Source: Amoebidium appalachense
Lineage: Eukaryota; Ichthyosporea
DNA length: 64,000 nucleotides
Direction of reading: 5' to 3'
Assembly (NCBI GenBank): GCA_963693365.1
Contig: CAVNZM010000002.1
Coordinates: 4,650,001 to 4,714,000, forward strand
This document shows, in pieces, positions 1-25,225 of this stretch. Position numbers and translations under genes: made by a program. The notes under the pieces were generated by a model. The model was not told the DNA's origin and ran no database searches. It saw only the letters and a list, made by a program, of their open reading frames with translations. Position 1 is the stretch's first letter; each line of letters begins with the position of its first letter.

Positions 1-205
1 GTTCTTCTCTTTATACAAACTATTTATGTATTCCACAAACCCATCCACCCTAACATGCACCCACACACCCACACACCCACGTGTATTTATATCAACGGTT
101 TTCGAAGACACGTGGGAGAAGCGGGGGGGGGGGGGGGGGGGGGGGAAGGGGGGGTGTCCATCATACGTCTGCATGGGGACGCGAATTCAGGTCTGGGCTG
201 CTCAC

Positions 206-983
206 TGCATGCCGACCCCCAGCATGGGTGGCCCTGTAACTCCTTGACTGCAGCGTCATAGTATCGGTCCCAATACCTGGTGTCGTATTTCCAGTAGCTG
301 TTGCTGAGATAGTTCTTGGCCGGCATGTGCACACACTTGCCTGTAGAAGGGTGTCGGTGTGAGGATTGGGTAGATCGGACACATCTTTCTTTTCGACACA
401 AATGTATGCCTAGTTTCTTGTGCTCAACTTATTATATGCTATGTGCTAATTGTTCTTTTGGTATGTGTGTGTGTTTGGGGGGGGGGGGGGGGGGGGGGGG
501 GGGGAAGGAGCGGGGAGAGGGGGGGGAGGGGGGAGTTGGGGGTGTTCTAGTGCGTTACAGAGTAAAAGATACATTTTCACAGCGGGCAACACAATACAAA
601 TATTGCATAGCACACCAAAAATGCACCATAAACATAGTCCATCCTCAACGAGGGCCCATGTTATCCTCAGTACCCGATTTTTGCCGGTTCGTGCAGGCAA
701 CAAAACTCAGACACTGCTTCACTCGCCATGGGTGGGTTACTCTTCCTGCCCCCCCCCCGGGGGTGGGGGTGGGGGAGGGGGGGGGGGGTGGGGGAGGGGG
801 GGGGGGGGGGGAGGGGGGGGGGGGGGGGACTGGGGGTTTGAGGTGGTTCCCTACCATAGTTGGGACATGAAATGAATCTGCGCACGTGGGCAAGACCAAA
901 TCGGCTGATCCAGGCCAGATCATTGAGCTCATACCCCACAGAGGAAGGAATGTTGCCGTTGGCTGCATATTCGTACGTTTTCT

Positions 984-1051
<68 letters not shown>

Positions 1052-1492
1052 ACGTGTTGACGTAGAGAAACAGGGGATGGGGGGCACGGTTAGAAGGGAA
1101 TAAACGCAAGGATAAATAAGCACCTGATAATAAAAAGCGTTACAGGAAAGAGAAGCAAGCAATCAAAACATTCACTGTTGTGGTCAATAGCTGGAACTTA
1201 TGAATGCTTGGGTTGGGGAAAAACCTCTGTGATCTGTGTGTAATGGGGAGATCGGGCATCGGGCAGAGCGGGATGTTGGTGGTTGTGGTGGTTTGGGGGG
1301 AGGGGGGGGGGGGGGAGGAAGGGGGGGAATAGAGAGAGAGCGAGAGAGAGTATTACCAGATTCTCTATCTTCGTATAGGCACGAGTGCAGGGTGAAAGGC
1401 GAGAAAACATATTAGAGAGAAAAGAAGGGGATGGGGGTGGGTTCGAGTTGCATAACGACACATCGCAAACAACAAACGCAAAAACAACACAC

Positions 1493-1532
<40 letters not shown>

Positions 1533-3951
1533 GAAGGCACATGGCACAGGGCGGAGCCGGGTGGGGGGGGGGGGGGAGATGGAGTACCTTATCCCAGCAT
1601 TGGTACGTGTCGGAAGCAGCACAGTCCAGGGGTGGGGGTGCAGGGTTGTTGAAAAAGCCAGTGTTGCATTTTGATGACTTGCACATGGGCTTACTGGGGC
1701 ACGAACACACCGTCTGGCCAATCGTGCAGTTGCGGGCGTTCGGGCAGCCTGTGTTTGTGCGTGTGTGCGTGTGTGCGTGTGTGTGCGTGTGTGCGCGCGC
1801 GAGTGCGGATAGAGTGATTGGAATAGGATGTGAGAATGTGGGGGGAACGGTTTAGTAGTTTGCGTCACAGAACAAAAGATGCATTTATGTGGGAAAAGAC
1901 GGTGCGGATCCTGCAAAGCAAACACATGAATGCACCATAAGTAGAGCTCATCCTAAGGGGGCCCCAAGCCACCCACACTAGCCGAGTTTCGAGCCATTCA
2001 CCTGGTGTATGAAATCTGACTTAGATACTGCTGTACTTCACTTGACAACATGGGTTGGGGTTGTGGAGTGGCGCGATGGTGATGGTGGTGTCGTTGTTGT
2101 TGTTGTTGGTGGTGGTGGTGGTGGTGGTGGTGGTGGTGGTGGTGGGGGGGGGGGGGGGGTATGAGCACACGTACGGGTGCATGCATCAGGGTAGTATCCG
2201 GTGCTTGCATTGTTCCAGAATCCGTCGCTGCAAATGGGGCAGCGCGCAGCCCAGGGCCCATCGGGGCAGACAATATCGGCCTTGGTGGTGTTGCAGTTGG
2301 CTATGGCCGCACACGCTGCATGGGGGAAAGGGGGAAAACATGAATCGACGGGAACATGGCAAATGGTAAAATCGTGGTTTTGGATAATGGGAGAGGCCAG
2401 TCCTTGGCTTGTGCTCTCGTGTTTTTATCCTTGGTTTCCTTTGACTTTTTTGATGGAGTGGGAGAGAGAGGGGAGGGGGGGGAGGGGGGGGGGGGGGGGG
2501 GGGAGGATGAGCAGGGGCACACTAATGAGCCGAGGGAAAGGTCCAAGGGCCCAGAAGTGGTTGTGGGAGGGGGGAGAGGGAGGGAAAAGAAAGGTGGGGG
2601 GGAGAAGGAGGAGGGGGGGTCTTACGTGAGCAGAACACCTTGGGGTGGGGGTCGTATTTAGTGGGGAAGCCCAGCTCATCACACTCCACATTCTTTGCGA
2701 CACACTGGATGCCGATCGACAGATAGGCCGCACTGGCCGTGGTGACTCCACTGATAATTTGGTCCGCAAACCCGGCATTGGGACTGGTCACCGACCCACG
2801 TGACAGATCTGGAGATTGGAAGAGAGAGAGATAATTTAGGGTTTTGTGTTGAATTTGAGGTCACGAATGCGCGGGTTTGTGTAGTGAGATGACTAATATA
2901 TTTTGAACGAAACATGGTAGTAGTGGGGGAGGAAAGAGGAAGGAGAAGGAGTGTTGTATGCATTGGGCGTGCTTTTGGGGGAGAGGGCGGGGTGGAGGGA
3001 AGTGAGATCACATCACATGTTATTAATAAGTACGAGTCTGAGACGACCTTTCGGAAGAGTGGTGGTGATGGTGAACGTGGTGGTGGTTGAGGCGGGGAGA
3101 CGGGGGGGGGGGGAGGGGGAGGGGGGGGGGGGGGGGGGGGGAGGGAGAGGGGGGAAGGGGGAGACCTACCTATGAGCACTTTTCCCGATGTTGCGTTAAG
3201 GCGTGTGCCCAGAATGTAGATCCAGTCAGCGGGGTACGAGGCCTTGCTTGTGCCGAATGCCTGGTTAATCTGGTCTTCAAACACCAGGAGCTGGCCTTGT
3301 GTGATCTCGTCCGGGGTAAACACAGTCTGAACAGTGGCCGGTGCCCCTGCATGATTTTAAAATGTAAGTTTAGGTTAGTTATGGGCATCAGTAAGACGGC
3401 GATAGTGTGATGCAGCAGTCAAAATCTGAACATGTTTGCAGCTGTAAGACGATCGAGCATGGGATATGAAGCAGAGGAGTAAAGGGTAGAGGGGTAGAGG
3501 GTTTTTTGCCTTTCCCTTTTATCTTTGCCTTGTATTCTCTTTTGGCCGTTGTTGTAGTAGTGGTGATGGTGTGATTGGTGTTTGGGAGGGGGGGGGGGGG
3601 GGGGGGGGGGCTGGAGGTGGTCGGAATAGTAGTGGGATAAGGGTGAGGGGATGATTGGAAGGGGGAAGGGTGGGTGTGAATGGTCTGGATGAGTTGGAGG
3701 GGGGGGTAGAGGGGTAGGTAGGTATGAAACTTACGCTTGCAGGGGCCGCTCAGGGGGTTGTCCGGGCAGTCCCCGACCTGGTTGTAGTAGCCCATCCACG
3801 TCTTGCACTTGCCTGCCGCACAGCCCAACGTCACCTGGCCGGCACCATTGTCCGTGCACACCTGGAACCCGGGTTGGCAGGTCTCGTCGAACGGGCACAC
3901 TGCGTGTTTGTGTGTGCGCGTGTGCGTGTGTGTGTGTGTGCGCGTGTGCGC

Positions 3952-3988
<37 letters not shown>

Positions 3989-5403
3989 GGCGGGGAGAGG
4001 GGGGGGGGGGGAAGGGAAGAGAGGGGGGAGGGAGCTTGGGGTCGGTGAATGGGGGAGGGTAGAGGAAGGGTGGAGGAGCGCGGAGGGATGCCGTTTTACT
4101 GTTAGCTGGTGATTGATGTAGAACAGTATCACAGAGAAAATGTGTCGATGTGTGTTTTCCCAGGATTGACTGAGAGAGATAGAGGATAAGAGAGGAAGAG
4201 AGACAGAGAGAAAGTGAGATAGTATTAGAGACCTCTAGTGTGTGTGCCTGTATGCATGTGCATGCATGCCTGTCACTCACATGAGCAGTTGTACACCCCG
4301 TTCGTTGTGTCGTTAGCCGTCTGGGCCACATCAGGCCCTACCGTGACCTTTGTCTGCATGTAGCCGATACCACACTGGTCTTTTGCGCAAAAATTGTGGG
4401 TGGCGTTGCAGCGGCGATACTCGGGTGGACAGTTGCCCAGAATAGTGGGCCCACACGCTGTGGATTATGCCACCTGGTTAGTTTGTTTCCCATATGTTTT
4501 GCACAAAGGTAGTTGGATATTTCAGCTCACCTTTTGGTTTGGTCTCCCCCCCCCCCCCCCCCCCCCCCGACACACACACACACACACACAAAACACACAC
4601 ACAGATACACCCCCTTCCACTCGCTAAATGTTTGTATCCTCAACGACCTAAAAAATTGACCACTCCGGGCCCGTTAGTAAAAGGCCTGGTTGTTGGAGAT
4701 ACAGCAAGGAGTGTTTGGTGTTGTTGTTTGTCTGGTATATATGTGCGTGCCCGCGCAAGTGTGTACGTGTGCATGTGGGTGTGTTTGTGGGTGTGGGTGG
4801 GTGGGGAGGGGGTGGGGGTGGAGGTGGGGAGTTAACATGCGTTACCGAGTACGGATTACACAAAGCACAGATAAAGGTATCATACATCACAGGCAGAGGG
4901 GGGTGGAGGGTGGGGTGGGGAGAGAGAGGAGGGGGGCGAAGGAAGGGGGAGGGGAGGAGGAATGCATACGCAGACACTTGTCGGGCTGGTTGTATTCGGA
5001 GTAGAGGAAGAAGCCGGGGGCACAGGCAGGACACGTAGGCAGCCAGGGCACACCGTTGCACGCGGTGTTGGTGAGGCAGTTTTCGATGGGCTCACACCCT
5101 GTGATAATTAGCCAATGGGGTCAGTGGGTTTGATATAGTGTGTGATACAGACTCAACGGGAAAAGGGAGTGCAAAAGAAAACACTGATGTTTGGAGGGTG
5201 TAGAGGGGTGACAATGTGTTGCAGAGTACCAAATGACATATAACATTACCATAGTGTTTAACAAAAGGGCATACCCAAAGAGTTTGATGTGTGTGTAAGG
5301 TCGATGGGTAGGTTGGGGCGGGTGGGTGGGTGGGTGGGTGAGTGGGTGGGGGTGGGGTGGGGGGAGGGGGGGGGCAATGCGTTGCAGAGCACGAAATACA
5401 CAT

Positions 5404-5434
<31 letters not shown>

Positions 5435-5816
5435 GTAACAGGGCACACACCGAGACAGATTGCACGCTGGTATGTTCCATAGTAGTTCACCGTGGCCACG
5501 TCGGGCTTGACAAAGCAACTGATGTTGAATCGGTGGAACAGATCATAATCGGCAAGCGCAAGCGGGCCCAGAGTCGTCCAGTCTTGCGGGTCCCAGCCAA
5601 TGTCCGTGAGATTCGATCGGTCCTCGTTCGAGTAAATCCTAAGGAAATACTTGTCTTGGTAAGAGGTGGGGTAGTCTATGCGGACGCGCCCCGCGTACTG
5701 TGATGATTGTTCGTGCCACGAGTCTAACCACCACATCTGCCACAGAGTGTCGTTGAGGAACTCCGGGCCCATTGTCGTTTCCATCACCAGGCCGAGGACT
5801 GTGTGTGTGCGTGTGT

Positions 5817-5895
<79 letters not shown>

Positions 5896-6698
5896 CGCGT
5901 GTTCGTGTTTACAAGAAAGGAAAGTTGTCAGCGTCTTGTGTGCCCCACAAAAAAGACTTGGCTATATGAATACAGAAGCATAGCGTTCATTGCCGCAGTT
6001 AAAACACCTGCAAAAATGACGGGAAGAGACTTGGAACACGTGCTGTCGTTTCAGCTCGTGCTTGCACGGGTTTGTGTGACTGTGTTCATGAAAGTGTGCT
6101 CATCCAACCACGTCCGTACGTGTATCTTCTTCGTGACGGAAAGTTGAATGAAAAAGGAAAGCGTGTAGAGGGGGGTGGGTTGGGGCGAGATGGGGAAGGG
6201 GGGAGGAGGGCTGGATTGGGGCAACCAATTTGGGTGGGTGGATTGGTCTTGGTGGCTGTGGTAATGATAAGCGCGATTTTATGTGTGTGGGGGGGAAGGG
6301 GGGGGGGGGGGGGGGGGGGGCGCGGGGGGGTGGACGTGTTTCAGAGTACGGTGTACACATACATTCATGCGCTACACAGCACAGAGCACAGGCAAACAGT
6401 GTGCGTTGTGTGTGCACGCGGATGTGTATACGCGCGTGTGTGCCCACACACACATCAAGGGGGGGGGGGGGGGGTTGGCACGTACCTTCGCACTGTGAGA
6501 TGACGGGGGAGTTGTACCAATAGGGCCGACACTCTCCAGGCAGGCAGTAGCTGTCCTGCCCATTCTGGCACACAGTCTTGCCGGGCCGGCACCCCACGGC
6601 AGCATTGCACTCTGGAAATATGGAAAAACGGAGGTTTTAGTTTGCAGTTTGTGTTTTTGTGGGGAGATTTGTAAGGGGTCGGTTATGTTTTTTTCCGC

Positions 6699-6757
<59 letters not shown>

Positions 6758-8374
6758 GGGGGATAAGAGATGATGTCGTTGGAACTGGCTGCTTAAAGAA
6801 CCGAAACAGGGTGGCGGTCTTTTAATCTGAGCACATGCCCCCTTTCCTCCCCCCTCCCCCACCCCCCTCCCCCCACCCCAATGTGTGTGAGTTGTTCCTG
6901 ATGCAACGACGGAAGCCAATATTCAAGTTCACAAGTTTGCAATGTTTCAAATCTCTTCTTGGAGTCCATCTTTCATAGCAGGCACATTGGAAGTATCTGG
7001 TGTGATCGGATGAATGTGAGAAAATAGGGTTGTATTCGACCGAAATATTCCTCCCTAGTGGTCGGGTGCGCTTATTATAGTTCGACGTGATTCAGTAAAT
7101 TGCTACAGCAGTGATTTGATTGGGCCACGTACCGATGCACGACGAGTTGGGCTGGAGCAGACTGTTGTAGTAACCCACGTTGCACTTGTTCTTTAAGCAG
7201 GTGCTAAGGGTTGCATCCACACAGAACGTGTTGTTGACGCTGCACCCAAGGGTGGGCTGGCACGCTGCATTAAAGAAAACCCGGTGTCAGTGAGTTTACA
7301 ACAACATGGTGCGTGCGTTTCTGTGTCCATGTGTGGGTGTGAGTAGGAGGAAGGGGGGTTGAACAATCACTACGGATAATTACAGAATGCAGATTGGGGG
7401 TGGAGGGTGGGGTGGGGTGGGGTGGGGTGGGTGGGTGGGTGGGTGGGGGGAGGGCGAGGAGGAGGGGACAGGGGCAGGCGGATACATGATGGCAATGTTT
7501 GTCGTGGGTTGCAGGTTGTGTGTCACATGTGTCTGTATGCCCAGGCATGCATGTGCATTTACAGTCAGATGCGCGTGTTAAGTGTGCCATCAAACTTACA
7601 TGTATGTGTGCGTGCGCACATGTATGATTGTGCCGTACTTTGTGAATACTGTAGACTCATATGGGCCGGGGAGAGAAAAAAAGTGTGTGGGGGGTGTGTG
7701 GGAAGGGGGGGACAAAGAAACCGTACGTGCGCATGTCTGGGTTCCCCTGTTGAAGTAGTTTCCTGGACCGCAGTTGGTACACTCCGTCGCCGTACAGTTG
7801 AGACATAGGGGGCCGAACTTGTTGCAGGCTGCATGACATTGCGCCAATGAGCGCCGAGCATTCCTAATAAATTTCTACAAAAGTTTGCCGCAACTTGGAG
7901 CATAGTTAAAGGTGCGGCAACCTTCTGCAAACTAGCCTATGACTCGTGAACAGTATAATGTTGGGCTTATAAACAAATGCTGGTCATCTGCAGATATCAT
8001 CCGATATACCTAAAAGGAAAGAAGGCAACCACTCTTTCTTTATTTGGGCAACCGGGCATCTGGGAGTCCATACCCCACATTTGGAGAATACGGGGCGACT
8101 CAAATTCTATAGCAATAGAACATTCAGAAGCTACCTAGTCCTTGTATTTTTGGTATGCCGTGGCGTGCATATTTTGGGGCAATATAAATACAGCTGTGCA
8201 TTTGTACATATGAATGAGCGAATGTGGATGGATGGACGGGCGAGGAGGAGTGAGGGGTGATTGTAGCATACATTTAGTTTAGCGCAATATACACGTGACT
8301 GTGTGGGTTTGTTTAGCGGCCGGTGCGGTTGGAGGGGGAGGGGGTGAGAAGGGTATGTATGCGTGTGTGTGTGT

Positions 8375-8405
<31 letters not shown>

Positions 8406-8533
8406 GGGGGGGGATGGGGTGTTACTTACTTGTGCAAACGCCCTTCATAGGGTCAAAGTAGTTGTACTGACCACAGTCAAGACAGGCAGTGCTGTTGCAG
8501 AGAACACAAGTCTGGTTGAACTTCGCCTTACAG

Positions 8534-8602
<69 letters not shown>

Positions 8603-8864
8603 AGGTTGTGTTTCACGGGTGTGATATGTCAGCGAGTGTACACATGCAGGTGTGCATGTTCGTGTGTCCGCGCTCGTATGTACGATTGTGTGCGTGACAA
8701 GGAGGAGGACGTAAAGGCAAAAACGGGGAGGGTAAAAGAACGTTGGTCAGAACGGGAAGAGTAACAAAGAGACCTTAGAAGAAGCTGGCAGTGTCCCTAC
8801 CCAACTTCAAATTTGCCCGCCTTTGTCTCCCTAAATAGTGCCCCCCCCCCCCGCCCCCTCCCCC

Positions 8865-8901
<37 letters not shown>

Positions 8902-10129
8902 CTTCACCCTTTAACACCCCTGCCCCCCTTCTATCGTGTCCCTAACCCTGCACCGCATAATACCAAACACCATCATACATCACGATGAGCAAGCTTACAC
9001 GAATTCCAACATTCCATATGAATACCGCTTCTTGTTGGGATTCTGAATCAAGTTGCTGTAACCCAATCGGCTTGGTTGTGGATCGACTGGCGTAAATTTT
9101 CACCCTACTTGCATGTGTGGCTCGTTTTCAGAGGACAAACAAATCGAAAAATGTGGTGCATCTAAGTTGGGTGGCTCTGACTTTCCCAGGGGGATTTCGT
9201 GGGTGATTCTGGCTTTCCGTTCTCTCACACATGCATTGGTCCCGCTGGTGTGTCCCATAAACTCCAACACACATTAGCAGTATGTGACATGTGGTGCGTG
9301 CGTGGCGAATAGTGTGGTTATTGGTGCTAGAACCACACAAACATTTGATATCTGGGTCTGGTTGCATAAATTATATAAGGCAAACAATCTGTGCAGAAAG
9401 GGCATTTTGATTTACTAGTAGACAGCTGAAGTAGGTATGTTTATAGCAAACAACGGCATTTTCTGCAATCCATGTAGTGAGCTTCAGGGCACGTGTTGTC
9501 ATACTACCGCGTGCACACCGTGGGCGGGGGAGTATCTATCGGTATGCACACAGTACATAGAAATTGGTACTATACATGGGAGCTCACAATCAGCACTTAC
9601 TCTGGCACGGGCTTCCAGTGAGAATAGTCTCGTCGTTAAAGAACCCATCAATACATTCGCCCGGGCGACACACGGCCTTATCTCCCAGACACACGCTCTT
9701 GCGCGGCTGGCAGTTTTCGGCAAATGCGCAAGTAAGACCCGTGGTCGGAATGGTGCGTGTGGGAGTACTGCTACTCGAGCTGCTGCTAGAGCCAATACTG
9801 CTTGTTATGAATAGTGTGGATGTGAGTGTGTTTGTGCTTTGTGAGAGAACGGTGCTGGTGGCTGGCAGGGGTGTAATGACAACTGTGCTCGTGATAGTTG
9901 TCTGTGCCACGGTGGTTGTCCCTGTTACAGACGTTGTTCTAGTTGTGGTGGTGGTGGACGTGCTTGCAGTGAAAGTGGTTGTGGTGACCTGTGTGCCCAA
10001 ATCTTGTGTTGTGACAGTCGATATTGTCAATTGGGGAAGGGTAGAGAACCCTGTGACAGGTTCAAGAACCTGGCCCGCCGCAGAGGCGACGAGCCAGGAA
10101 AGGGCGAGAGCTAACTTAGCCCTCATCAT
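206..10129 (-). CDS. Large secreted Cys-rich modular protein, N-terminal 912 codons, 15 exons, runs off left edge
   Basis: Exons (minus strand, 5' to 3'): 10129-9601, 8534-8430, 7828-7727, 7264-7133, 6611-6486, 5798-5451, 5098-4970, 4457-4281, 3899-3735, 3346-3170, 2808-2626, 2315-2175, 1748-1588, 981-855, 340-206. The frame stays open across all of them. The ATG at 10129 starts a hydrophobic signal peptide (MMRAKLALALSWLVASAAG) followed by a roughly 120-residue Thr/Ser-rich, mucin-like stretch with an eight-Ser run. Most later exons each encode one module with about six cysteines. A recurring pattern is C-x4-6-C-x5-9-C-x-n-C-x2-3-C followed by a G-(Y/F)-(Y/F/W)-N-like turn and a closing C. 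Exons at 5798, 3346, 2808 and 981 lack the module and encode other domains I do not recognise. Nearly all introns are phase 1; the intron between 1588 and 981 is phase 0. Many N-x-S/T sites are present. Inferred role: cell-surface or extracellular-matrix glycoprotein. The family is not recognised. Confidence -1.
545..745 (-). repeat. SINE-like dispersed repeat, minus orientation
   Basis: On the plus strand a G tract is followed by AGTGCGTTACAGAGTA, then AACATAGTCCATCCTCA and CCATGGGTGGGTTAC. This is the reverse complement of the family core and terminus. It lies in the Cys-rich gene, co-oriented with it. Confidence -1.
1850..2055 (-). repeat. SINE-like dispersed repeat, minus orientation
   Basis: Carries TTTGCGTCACAGAAC, AAGTAGAGCTCATCCTA, GAGTTTCGAGCCATTCACC and AACATGGGTTGG in the order expected for a reversed copy in a Cys-rich gene intron. 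Confidence -1.
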
Positions 10130-11691
10130 TGACGCTGCCCCTAAAGACTGATTCCTGGTCTTACTACCTTTCACCTAAGCTAGCCTTTGGAGAGTCATAA
10201 GCTTGCATGAGTTACTAGGCTCTTTCTACAAGGTCCAAAAGGAAAAAACATGAATTCACCAGGGCAAAGGCACAGACTCTCGCCGCTCACTCTGGCTGAG
10301 TGACCATTCGCGCACACGGTAAGTGTTGTTACTAAGGGTTGTCCTGTGCATTCCGGATTGGTCGACTTAGAAGCACCAACCACCCAACGTCCAGCACTGT
10401 AGCTGATTTGTAACGAATCAAAATGTTGTACAGCTCAATACACATTATGATTAGCCTACATAAAAACTTAAACCAATAAAATAGACATACTTCTCATGTC
10501 TCCAGGTAGTTTTGTCTATATGTTGATTGGACTATCTGTGTACAATATAGATGAGTGATAAATAACCAACCAGAATGGACCATAGGCTTTGCCGGTACCG
10601 TTGTTGAGCTTCGAACATCCAAAATAGCAGCACCCCTTCATTTCCAAGATGTTAAAAGTAAAGAAAGAGTTTTACCGAATTTAAAATATGATATAATATT
10701 CTATTTTTTATATGTTTGGATATAAACTGGAATCTTTGACGCACCAGGTATCGCTTACGGTATGACGGACAGCCAGTCAGATCACGCGGCGTATCTAGCC
10801 CAAAGTTCCGCCTGTAGATCGATGGCGGCACGGTGACGGGAAGGAAAGTGTAAAAAAACAATTGCCATAAGCGCTTACCGGCTACGCGGCTACATACTAT
10901 TACTTTATAAAGTTCTTGTCAACAGTCCAAGTTCTTTCGACCCCAAGTGTACAGTACGAAATACGACCTGCGCGTTGTTGCTAGGGTGGCGGATATCTCC
11001 AGCCAATCAGCGATTATCAAAGCAGATTCGGTTACATTCCACTGAAGATCCATAAACACAACCGGTTGCTGTACATCGAATGCACAAGCTAACTTCGTTC
11101 AGTCAAGTTTTTGCGCCCTTTTATGAGCATGTTTTCCACTGCTGATGGTGAACATGCACTTGAAATGCACACGTCGCTAGGCAGGACACGGATGCGCCAT
11201 GGAAAATACGCACAACGACACCACGACAAGCCATGAAATGTAGACGTGTGTCACTACTTAATGTATACAGGGAAACTGCATCACGGTATGCTTTGATGAG
11301 CAATCCGTGGGGCCTTACATTCGCTACTGGTACATGTCATGACATGCATATGTAGCTACAAGCCATGGCCAGCCACACCGTACACACACATAGAACAGGT
11401 GAATGCAGAGAAAAATGATTCTTATATAGATAATCACAATAAACATGCGTGTTGCTGTACATCTGCATGCTCGGGCCAGTCAAATATATGGGACATACCG
11501 GTGATGCTAGCGCTCGAATTCTCGCAGTTAATGTTTGAGGCTCCCACATCATCACGTGGCACACAGTGTCGTCGTCTTGACAACACACACGATTTCAGTT
11601 GGACACACACACGCAAGCTTACATACCCCAAACATAAACGTGGCACTGCCAAACGTGTACAACACACACAACAGCACACAGGTCTAGAGAT

Positions 11692-11745
11692 ACTGCTACG
11701 TTAATAATAATACTGCTACGTTAATAATACTGCTACGTTGATTAA
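11692..11745. repeat. Short tandem repeat, about 17-20 bp unit, three copies
   Basis: The motif CTGCTACGTTAATAATA recurs three times in a row with small length differences in the AATAAT portion. It lies just left of the large (CA)n block and is probably replication slippage. Confidence -1.
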
Positions 11746-11869
11746 TGATAGATAATCATGATGATACACACGCACGTCACTTAAGTTTGTTTAATAGTTT
11801 CAACACAGCACCATCGCATATGCCCATGCGTGCCGTAGTGCATGGTGTGCACTGCACACACACACCGCG

Positions 11870-12031
<162 letters not shown>

Positions 12032-12184
12032 GCACACGCAGACACACACACACATACGCGACACACTGACACACGGTACCATGTATACACACACGCGCGT
12101 AGGCACACGCCCGTACCACAATATGATACACACGCACACACACATATATCTGACAATATCTACCTGCCCACCCACCCATATTTA

Positions 12185-12224
<40 letters not shown>

Positions 12225-12941
12225 TGGTTACACCGTATTATGATATCACACCCGTTACACCGTACATGCACACGTGTGCGCCCACTCTCACACCACACAT
12301 GTACACACACACAGGCACACATGTACACACGCGCACATACACACTCAGCTGCAGTCATATCATCCCCCCCCCTTTTTTTTTTTTTTTCTTTTTTTAATCC
12401 CGTTTTGTTCCCGGAGGTGCCCCTAGGGGCCCTCAGGGGGAACTATCGTCTTCCACCCAGCACCGACAGTACTCTAGCTAGGGTGCTGCGATGCTATTAG
12501 CTAAACTAACACACCTATAACAATCCTAACTACATGTACACACTTTGCCCAGGGTATCAACCCCAAGTCATATCATCACACATGCATCCATACACACACT
12601 CACACATACACACAGAAAGAAACGAACAAACACACACGTGCACACACTCACCCACCCACTGTGATACACACACACTCCCACTCACATGGACACACACACA
12701 CACACACACAGTGTACACACACACACTCACACACACACAGTCACACACCCACATAAGCAGAAATGCACACCCACACAGAGAACTATTACAAGGACGCAAC
12801 ATAAGCATGCCTGTGCGTTGAGTACGTGTACACGTCTAAGATATCTGCGCACCCACGTTACACATGCACACCTAATGTTACATACATACTAATGTTGCCA
12901 ACCTATGCCTTGCAACACATATACTTGTGATACGGTTTGGG

Positions 12942-12980
<39 letters not shown>

Positions 12981-13725
12981 TTGTGTTTTGGTTTGGTTTT
13001 GGTTTTGTTGTCCGTTTTGTTTTTGTTCTCGTGTAGTAAATGACAATAATGACTAACACAGGGGTGTAGTCCACAATCTATGTACATATCCACGAGCCCA
13101 TGTCGTGTCACCGAATATCCCGGAGACAGCGGCCAATGAAGTGCAATAGTATTTCAATGATCCCGTACATGCACACACAAGCACACACGATTTCTACATT
13201 TCTACACACAGACACACGTAAACACACACACACACACACACCCCAACACCAACATCCAACCACACCCAGGAGTGTGCTCCCTTTGACCTTTTTGAAATTC
13301 ATGTCCAACACATGTACACCACGAGTATTGAAATGACATGATATGTTACCGAGGCTTTCCGTAAGTGTTTGAGCTTGCAACAATAAAGATTGGTTTGACG
13401 TTTCGCTGGTCGAAACCTGAGCACCACTCGGTACTTATATTATTCTGCCAAAACCTAATTAAACGAGGAAAAAACACAATAGGTGTGCATCGCATTTACT
13501 ATCCTAATCTGAGCCTGGGAGCAATCAAGTGCAGAATTCTTTTCATGGGCTATCAACATCACCACACAAACAAAAACCATCCTGTGTACCCTTGTCAAGG
13601 TGTTTGTTTATGTATTTGTCAGGCAACACTGGAGAGATAGGCAACGAAAGCCAAGGGATCCATCCCCCCCCCCCCCCCCCCCCCCCCCCTCCGCTCCCCT
13701 GCCCCCACGCTCCCTCCCCCGGCCC

Positions 13726-13765
<40 letters not shown>

Positions 13766-13961
13766 CAGACGCCCACCCACCTACAGACACACTCCGTAGC
13801 ACACACACATGCATCGCCAACCCATCCTTTTCCTCTTACACTCTTATCCTACATGCCAGCAAGCACGTGCGATAAATAAAGTGTTCCACAACACCACTTT
13901 TGACTATTCCTCCCTTCACCAACCGGCCATACCGGATAAATGTTTTTGGAATCTACCAGAT

Positions 13962-25225
<11,264 letters not shown>

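Noticed and set aside
12363-12430. Second LINE 3' end suggested by a T-rich run followed by GC-rich sequence
   Set aside because: Resemblance to the 57.5-kb LINE end is only a few bases, and no coding remnant lies next to it.
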